From NCBI GenBank assembly GCA_028823415.1, contig JAPKBL010000058.1, positions 1 to 32,280 on the forward strand: a stretch of DNA of 32,280 nt, in the 5' to 3' direction. The notes below the pieces were generated by a model, which did no database searches, had not been told where the DNA came from, and was given only the letters and a program-made list of their open reading frames with translations. Shown piece by piece: positions 27,087 to 32,280 of the stretch. The DNA is from Mariniblastus sp. Lineage in GTDB: Bacteria; Planctomycetota; Planctomycetia; Pirellulales; Pirellulaceae. Each line of letters begins with the position of its first letter. The first letter of the stretch is position 1. The position numbers were made by a program, and so were the translations under genes.

Positions 27087-28192
27087 CAAAACTACGAGTT
27101 GCCGTCATTGGAGCAGGACACCTGGGACGGATCCACACACGCCTTCTCAAGACCCAATCCGAAGTCGATTTGGTCGCCGTGGCAGACCCCAGTCCCTCGG
27201 CTCAACAACAGATCATCGATGAATTCGAAGTCAACGTAGTTAGCGACTATCGTAAGCTGATCGATCAAATCGATGCAGCCGTAGTTGCCACGCCAACGCG
27301 AATGCATTTTGAAATCGCTAACGAATTACTCAATGCAAACATTCACACACTCATTGAAAAACCGCTTACCGACTCGGTTTCTGACGCCAGAGAACTGGCT
27401 CATGCTGCCGAAGAAAATGGCTGCGTGGTCCAAGTCGGGCACGTAGAACAATTTAACCCAGCGATTCAATCCGCACTTGGCTTAGTTGGTCAACCCAAAT
27501 TCATTCAGGCTACCCGGATGAGCGGATACACTTTCCGCTCAACCGATATCGGAGTGGTTCATGACTTGATGATCCATGACATTGATCTAATTAATTCCAT
27601 GTTCGAAGGCGAGCTCGTAGAAACTCGCGCCACTGGCGTTTCGATGTTCGGCCACAACGAAGATATCGCTCACGCCCGATTGCAATTCAGCTGCGGGGGT
27701 GTCGCCAACCTGACCGCTTCACGCTGCAGCTTTCAAGCGGAAAGAACCTTTCAAATTTTTGGAACCGACGGGTTTGCCAATGCTGACCTCGCCACCAACA
27801 AAGTGACGTTTGTGAAGGTCCCCAAGTGGATTCAAAACAAAAAGTACGACCTACTCGATACCACACCCGAACAACAAGCCTTCATCCGCGAAAATCTTTT
27901 TTCTAAAATACTGCCAAAGTCGGAAATTGAAGTCCCTCAAATCAACGCGATTCTGGCAGAGCAACAGGATTGGCTGGAAGCAATCCGGACATCCCAAACT
28001 CCGCGAGTGAGTGTTCAACAGGGAGCGAAAGCAGTTGAGATCGCGGACGCCGTGATCAATTCAATCAATGCCCACCGCTGGAGCGAGGCATCATCGGATC
28101 AACTTTCACCCGAAGGGATGTCCGTTGCGCCTCCAACGCTGTTGCCTTTCCCGCTCAACGTTCAAGACGAACAACAGCGAAAAGTTGCTTAG
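27083..28192 (+). CDS. Gfo/Idh/MocA-family oxidoreductase, possible UDP-GlcNAc 3-dehydrogenase
   Basis: 369 residues starting at GTG 27083 (GTGA overlap with the lpxA stop, AAGGAG nine bases upstream). The NAD(P)-binding motif VIGAGHLGRIH (9-19), the substrate-side TPTRMHFEIA, the EKPLTD motif and HDLMIHDIDLI (catalytic His region) are those of Gfo/Idh/MocA dehydrogenases. In Acidithiobacillus, GnnA (same superfamily) lies by lpxA and oxidises UDP-GlcNAc at C3 for a 3-amino lipid A; the tight coupling with lpxA here suggests a similar role. The partner aminotransferase GnnB is not in the window, so this stays a hypothesis. A hydrophilic tail of about 35 residues ends the protein. Confidence 0.85.
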   Translation: MTKLRVAVIGAGHLGRIHTRLLKTQSEVDLVAVADPSPSAQQQIIDEFEVNVVSDYRKLIDQIDAAVVATPTRMHFEIANELLNANIHTLIEKPLTDSVSDARELAHAAEENGCVVQVGHVEQFNPAIQSALGLVGQPKFIQATRMSGYTFRSTDIGVVHDLMIHDIDLINSMFEGELVETRATGVSMFGHNEDIAHARLQFSCGGVANLTASRCSFQAERTFQIFGTDGFANADLATNKVTFVKVPKWIQNKKYDLLDTTPEQQAFIRENLFSKILPKSEIEVPQINAILAEQQDWLEAIRTSQTPRVSVQQGAKAVEIADAVINSINAHRWSEASSDQLSPEGMSVAPPTLLPFPLNVQDEQQRKVA

Positions 28193-28193
28193 C

Positions 28194-28237
28194 GCACTTT
28201 CGCCCTACTTTCGCCCTACTTTCGCCGCACTTTCGCC
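28194..28237. repeat. 11-bp tandem repeat, four copies
   Basis: The core ACTTTCGC recurs every 11 bases at 28196, 28207, 28218 and 28229; the middle two units are identical (CCTACTTTCGC) and the outer two differ by two bases. It starts two bases after the stop codon of the dehydrogenase gene. There is no T-run, so it is not a terminator; no function known to me. The rest of the 249-nt gap to the ABC permease is featureless. Confidence 0.85.
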
Positions 28238-28441
28238 TAAGTGTGGCCATTCGAAAAGTACCCTTGAAAGCATCACCGCCTGATCCCACCCATGGGCATC
28301 CAGAACGGCAAGCTCTTCATTTGGCGACTTCTAATCCAGCCGTCGACATGGGCGGCCTCGCGTTTCCATGATTCGCTGACGGGAACTTCCTCGCTTGCCA
28401 ATCATCTCACCACCTCATCTCACTACCAACGGGCTTAATAA

Positions 28442-30202
28442 CTAGGCAAGATCTCGATCTTCGAAAAGCACCAAGGCCAGCAGCATCGCCATCGAACCAT
28501 AAAGAAAGGTGTAGATGATCGACCAGCCCATATAGGAGTAAGGCACCGAAGAGTTCGTGTTGATCGCGGCCTGAATGTCGAAGTGGTTCAGGACAGGAAA
28601 AACAACAGCGATCAAGTTACCGAACACCACGACCGGCTCAAATTCCGCGAGCGATGACTGAACCAATAGCGGCGTCAGATGGCCCAACACGTAAATTGAA
28701 AAACAGATTAGGAAATTTGCGAGAATCCCCAATCGTGTTGAAATCGCAACGCTGATCGTTACAAAAATCAACACCTCAAGAAAACACAGAAACACGCCTG
28801 GGATGACGTTAACAGCCTCCAGGAAACACTCGGGCCACTCGCAAAGCCCTTTTGAAGCTTCTTGATAATCATAAATGGGTTTGTACGAGGTCCAAATCAC
28901 AAACCATAATCCGAGCAGGATAAACATCACGGCAATCGCCAGTGATATCCCGGTAACCTTCCCAAAAATAAACTGCCGCCGACCGACTGGCTTGGAAAGC
29001 ACCGTCAGCGCCGTTCGACCTTCGATCTCTTCGGCGACCGACTTACTGGCTGCCCAAATGGCTAGAAAAATAGCGAGAACTCGGATCAGGGTTAGCCCAG
29101 AGTCCTTATACATTTTGATGTCTTCACCGAAGGTGTTGTAAGGGACATAGATGGAGCCAACTGTAAACAAGGCTCCAATCACCAAAACGAGTAGATACAG
29201 CGGCTGATTCACTTCCGTCTTAAAAGTTGAATGAGCGATCGCAAAAACCTTGGGACACATCGTCGCAAAAACTAAGTAAAGCAAGTAGATCGCAAATACG
29301 AAAACGGCCACGCTGGGAATAATCCCCACCTCTTGATAGATGGGAGCAACTAGCCAAGAAATGTTGACACTTGTCTCGGTTCCTTCTTTACCTATGTATC
29401 GAAAATAGAGTTGGTCGATTTGATCAAGAGGGATCGGGCCGCGTCCATCAATTCGCTGCCTCAGAATCATTTCTTCAGAGCTTGGCTGAATCTCTACAAT
29501 TCCAGTGGTCGCAGTCTCGTCAATCGGAAAAACGGCCATCTCCAATCGCTCATTGGATTGAATCCCAAAGATTTTCAACTCGGCGCCAATAAAACCAACA
29601 TCCACGGCAGTACCACCATCGGTCGTTGTCGACGCAGGCACGGTAAACGACTTTTCAAACCTGCCGGTAAACGGGAGCCGTTTTAAAGACTGGACTAGTT
29701 CGACGGGCTGATCAACAAATTTGATAAAACCAAATCCGTTATTTGAGGCGAGGAAAAAACCAAGAATCGTAAACACGACCATCGTGATACAGACCTTGTT
29801 TACCCATCCAAGAAATCCCTCACGAAAGAGCCCGGATGTCTCACCAATCATTCGCCTGGCAACTAGTCGCCACACTCCAAAGCCAACAAACATCGATATC
29901 GGGAACGCAAAACAGAGTGGCATCACCGATTCTGCAGAAAGCAAGCTACCGGTTTTCCAAGACAAATACCAAGTAAAGAGGCCAAAATAAACACCTGCCG
30001 TGAGCAAACCGAAAATTGTATATTTTCGAGAATTTTCACTGACAGTGTTAAAAAACTTGACGCGTTGGAAAATCAAAATCTTGGCCATCATCAAGAGTAC
30101 AAAGATGAAGCCAATCGTGATGCCCAAGGAAACCAGCCAAACAGGCGTCAACCAGTTTGTGACTTTGATATTCTGAGCAATTAGAAAGGGGACGCTAGTC
30201 AT
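28442..30202 (-). CDS. ABC-2 type transporter permease
   Basis: 586 residues. Three or four helices near the N-terminus are followed by an extracytoplasmic domain (about 185-300) and then six or more helices typical of ABC-2 permeases. SVAEEIEGRTALTVLSKPVGRRQFIFGK is the coupling-helix region seen in this family (it marks gliding- and copper-type ABC-2 permeases). The partner ATPase is not in the window, and the substrate cannot be told. ATG 30202 has no strong ribosome-binding site. Downstream gene is convergent; upstream gap to acylphosphatase is 178 nt with nothing notable. Confidence 0.85.
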   Translation of the reverse strand: MTSVPFLIAQNIKVTNWLTPVWLVSLGITIGFIFVLLMMAKILIFQRVKFFNTVSENSRKYTIFGLLTAGVYFGLFTWYLSWKTGSLLSAESVMPLCFAFPISMFVGFGVWRLVARRMIGETSGLFREGFLGWVNKVCITMVVFTILGFFLASNNGFGFIKFVDQPVELVQSLKRLPFTGRFEKSFTVPASTTTDGGTAVDVGFIGAELKIFGIQSNERLEMAVFPIDETATTGIVEIQPSSEEMILRQRIDGRGPIPLDQIDQLYFRYIGKEGTETSVNISWLVAPIYQEVGIIPSVAVFVFAIYLLYLVFATMCPKVFAIAHSTFKTEVNQPLYLLVLVIGALFTVGSIYVPYNTFGEDIKMYKDSGLTLIRVLAIFLAIWAASKSVAEEIEGRTALTVLSKPVGRRQFIFGKVTGISLAIAVMFILLGLWFVIWTSYKPIYDYQEASKGLCEWPECFLEAVNVIPGVFLCFLEVLIFVTISVAISTRLGILANFLICFSIYVLGHLTPLLVQSSLAEFEPVVVFGNLIAVVFPVLNHFDIQAAINTNSSVPYSYMGWSIIYTFLYGSMAMLLALVLFEDRDLA

Positions 30203-30380
30203 GCTGTTGTCGTCTTATGAGTGAAACCAAATGGGAAATTACGGCGCAGCTACACGGGATTGAGATATATCCTTGAGCTTACGGATATTATGCTCACATT
30301 GTTCAGATTCTTCAAAGGGAGAGTGGAAGCAATTGCCAGAGTAGGGCAAAGGGAGGTTCAGTGGTTCCGAATACGCTGAT

Positions 30381-30653
30381 TCAACCGATGATTTCGAAGC
30401 CAGAAAACTCACCCCTATAGGGTTTACCGATTCTTTCCGAATCCATCACCGTGCCATGGTTGTCCTCCAACAAAGCCTCCAGATACCCCTCGATTTCAGT
30501 GAATTCCCCCTCAATCAACAATTTGACTCGGCCATCGGATAAATTCTCAACCGTTCCAAGTACGCTAAATCGACGGGACAACTGCTTGGCCGCGTACCTG
30601 AATCCAACCCCCTGAACTCGACCTGAAAACAGTATTTCCGCTCCTCTTAACAT
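30381..30653 (-). CDS. acyP: Acylphosphatase
   Basis: Hydrolyses acyl phosphates such as carbamoyl phosphate. 90 residues from ATG 30653, where GGAG lies seven bases upstream; a TTG eight codons earlier is unlikely. The catalytic loop GRVQGVGFR contains the active Arg, and GTVENLSDGRV carries the conserved Asn. Length and fold pattern (beta-alpha-beta-beta-alpha-beta) match. It is divergent from the inositol-monophosphatase-family gene. Confidence 0.95.
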   Translation of the reverse strand: MLRGAEILFSGRVQGVGFRYAAKQLSRRFSVLGTVENLSDGRVKLLIEGEFTEIEGYLEALLEDNHGTVMDSERIGKPYRGEFSGFEIIG

Positions 30654-30878
30654 TCGCTCACTCCACTTCGAAACCAATCGGCAGGGTATCGATACGTCTT
30701 CAATCTACTTACCTTGAGCCCAGATTCAAGCTACAAACGCAGCGGAAATCTCAGCTTGGTGGTATTTCAACTTACCTCAACAAAATTCTCGATAGCGTCT
30801 CCATCGGCAACCCGAGGGAGGTGCTGGGCCAGCAACCGCACTCCATTCACATCCCAGCCCAATACTCGAAACAACTCC

Positions 30879-31676
30879 ATGGAATTCAGCCAAAACGAAT
30901 TAGAAATCTACTCGGCTGCCAGCCGAGAAGCAGCCCGACGTGGCGGACAAATTCTTTTGAAGTGGCTTGGTAAAACAACGACCCAAGAAAAAGGATTTCG
31001 TGATCTGGTAACTCAGGCGGATTATGAATCGCAACAGGTGATTCAAGATTTCTTAAAATGTGAATTTCCCAATCATCATTTTATCGGGGAAGAATCGACA
31101 AGCGAATCCCATGAATCTTCCCAATCTGATTTCTGTTGGATTGTCGACCCCCTCGACGGAACGACGAATTACGTTCATGGCTTGAGGTCTTTTGCCGTCT
31201 CGATTGCGTTGTATCACCATCAAACCCCACTCGTCGGGACCGTTCTGGATCCTGTCCTCGAGGAATGCTATTGGGCATCTCAAGGGTTGGGGGCAAAATT
31301 AAATGGCGAGCTGATTCGGGCAAGTGGATGCAACGAAATTGATAAGTCTCTATTTGTGTTTAGTTTTCCGCGCGGCATGACCAGAACCAACCCGGAGGTC
31401 ATTCGGTTTTTGAACATGCTGGAGAATGTTGGCAGCATTCGCCGACTCGGCTCGGCGGCGCTCAACCTCTGCTATGTCGCCTGTGGCCGTGCTGATGGCT
31501 ACTGGGCGACCAGTCTCGCTAAATGGGATGTTGCCGCCGGATGGCTGATCGCCCGCGAGGCTGGCGCGTCGATAGAAGATTTCAGAGGACATCAACTCGA
31601 TTTGGAAAAACCGTTTTTCTGCGCCGCAGCGACTTCAGATTTACTCGAGCAAGTAAAACCGCTCCTGAATGTTTAA
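30879..31676 (+). CDS. Inositol monophosphatase family protein
   Basis: Mg2+-dependent, Li+-sensitive phosphatase family; 265 residues from ATG 30879 (weak ribosome-binding site; upstream in-frame sequence is not conserved-looking). Metal ligands are GEES (70-73), DPLDGTTN (90-97) and WDVAAGWLIAREAGA near residue 210. The exact substrate may be inositol-1-phosphate, histidinol phosphate or PAP; nothing here decides. Followed by a T-rich hairpin at 31742 and an inverted repeat before the convergent thioredoxin-like gene. Confidence 0.92.
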   Translation: MEFSQNELEIYSAASREAARRGGQILLKWLGKTTTQEKGFRDLVTQADYESQQVIQDFLKCEFPNHHFIGEESTSESHESSQSDFCWIVDPLDGTTNYVHGLRSFAVSIALYHHQTPLVGTVLDPVLEECYWASQGLGAKLNGELIRASGCNEIDKSLFVFSFPRGMTRTNPEVIRFLNMLENVGSIRRLGSAALNLCYVACGRADGYWATSLAKWDVAAGWLIAREAGASIEDFRGHQLDLEKPFFCAAATSDLLEQVKPLLNV

Positions 31677-31712
31677 TTTCGCGCGCGCTCGCTCAAGCGC
31701 TCAAAAAAATTC

Positions 31713-31791
31713 ACTCATTGAGCTACCGTGATTTAAACAATCCGCACCTGCGGGAATTTTTATTCAATCATCAACGGCCAGCTCAATGAGT
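31713..31791. repeat. 12-bp inverted repeat between two convergent genes
   Basis: ACTCATTGAGCT (31713-31724) and its exact reverse complement AGCTCAATGAGT (31780-31791) flank a 55-base spacer; beyond the 12 bp the arms stay partly alike (accgtga against ggccgttga). It encloses the small T-tailed hairpin. It may be a bidirectional terminator stem or the ends of a very small mobile remnant. No coding potential between the arms. Confidence 0.8.
31742..31764 (+). terminator. Probable terminator of the inositol-monophosphatase-family gene
   Basis: CCGC (31742-31745) pairs with GCGG (31750-31753) across a 4-nt loop, and a T-rich stretch (31757-31764, TTTTTATT) follows. Short stem, so moderate confidence; it lies 66 bases after the gene stop. 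Confidence 0.45.
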
Positions 31792-31799
31792 AACGACTG

Positions 31800-32280
31800 C
31801 TACTTGTCCTTGCGGTTGGTCAACGCGACGCGAATTTTTTCGAGCCGTTGCTCGTCTGAAGATGATGACGATTGAATCATCGTCACGAAATGATCAATTT
31901 CAGCAGGCTGCACGGGACAACCAACATTGCCTTCAGGGCCAACGGACGTAATCATCTCTTTCCCGTCACCATCGAGAATCACCATCCACGGCATCCCACC
32001 TGAACGCCCCCCTTTGATCTGATCAAACATGACTTGGCCACCCTCCATCTTGTCAGTGGCGATAGCAATAACCTGATAATTATCTTCGAATAACGGACCA
32101 TTGGTTACGAGGAACTCCTCGAGTTTATGACACCAGCCTCACCAATCAGCGGTGAAATGAACCAACACCGCCTTATTTTCCGCTTTCGCAGATTTCAATG
32201 CCGCTTCAAGTACCTGAGCTGCGACCAGCGGCGCTTCTAAATCTTCAGGTTCCGTCGACTCCGTTGCATTCTCTGTCGTT
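31800..32280 (-). CDS. Selenocysteine-containing thioredoxin-family protein, 5' end beyond the window
   Basis: On the minus strand the frame is open from the window edge (32279) to TAG at 31800, 159 codons, except for one TGA at 32139-32141. Its surroundings read VLVHFTADW-TGA-GWCHKLEEFL, so the TGA stands exactly at the first Cys of a thioredoxin CGWC active site; the second Cys is intact. Downstream the fold continues normally, with the cis-Pro region GGMPWMVILDGDGKE and a C-terminal PAEIDHFVTMI helix. This suggests Sec insertion (UGWC). A hairpin of SECIS type follows the TGA. It resembles periplasmic DsbD-C/TlpA-like thioredoxins; a signal sequence would lie off the window. An internal Met at 32048 would give only 82 residues lacking the active site. 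A nonsense mutation is the alternative. Confidence 0.85.
32102..32135 (-). promoter_or_regulatory. Putative bacterial SECIS element
   Basis: Seventeen bases after the in-frame TGA, the transcript forms CGAGG-AGUU-CCUCG (32121 down to 32108), a 5-bp stem with a 4-nt loop whose second base is G. The loop begins 22 nt after the UGA. A lower UGGU/ACCA pairing (32135-32132 with 32105-32102) can close the structure. The known bacterial pattern is an apical loop about 16-37 nt after UGA with a G in its first two bases. An overlapping fold AACUC-GAG-GAGUU would put a G-first loop 18 nt after the UGA. This is a structure read by eye, not computed. Confidence 0.6.

Noticed and set aside
31800..32048. 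Separate small 82-residue protein starting at the internal Met
   Set aside because: It lacks the thioredoxin active site that is encoded in the same frame immediately upstream; the homology clearly continues through the TGA.

Overview
The window comes from a mid-GC Gram-negative bacterium. It is most likely a planctomycete of the Pirellulales group: it combines an SHD1-like (SLA1 homology 1) secreted protein, a DUF6807/PmoA-like secreted protein, an lpxC-lpxA lipid A cluster and several long, poorly characterised secreted proteins. This placement is inference from gene content; there is no rRNA gene to confirm it. I see no tRNA, rRNA, CRISPR array, insertion sequence or prophage.

Layout. From 107 to 4796, on the minus strand, a housekeeping cluster runs xseA - xseB - ispA-type prenyl synthase - dxs (exonuclease VII and isoprenoid precursors). 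Divergent from it, guaB (5127-6602) has a good sigma70-type promoter and is followed by a long secreted protein with an SHD1-like module and a strong terminator. A secreted helical protein of unknown function follows (9046-10245). At 10287-13883 (minus) is a kynurenine operon, kynB - kynU - kmo. Opposite it lie a small ABM-domain monooxygenase, a DUF6807 protein and a metal-dependent amidohydrolase. From 17098 to 23259 (minus) come a hotdog thioesterase, cysS and a three-gene membrane glycosylation cluster (flippase-like protein, GT2 glycosyltransferase, polytopic protein). At 23418-28192 (plus) an envelope cluster holds a signal-peptide/C-terminal-anchor protein, an OmpH/Skp chaperone, lpxC, lpxA and a Gfo/Idh/MocA dehydrogenase, the last three overlapping by 4 nt. 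The end of the window has an ABC-2 permease, acylphosphatase, an inositol-monophosphatase-family protein and an incomplete thioredoxin-like gene.

The most important observation is in that last gene (31800 to beyond 32280, minus). Its reading frame is intact on both sides of a single TGA that falls exactly on the first cysteine of the thioredoxin CxxC motif (ADW-TGA-GWCHK). Seventeen bases downstream is a hairpin with the spacing and loop G expected of a bacterial SECIS element. I read this as a selenocysteine-containing (UGWC) thioredoxin-family protein. Ordinary gene calling would reduce it to an 82-residue fragment starting at an internal Met.

Secondary points are a GnnA-like placement of a dehydrogenase directly after lpxA (possible 3-amino lipid A), a membrane-protein-like reading frame beyond the xseA stop codon, a 12-bp inverted repeat between the last two genes, and two short tandem repeats.
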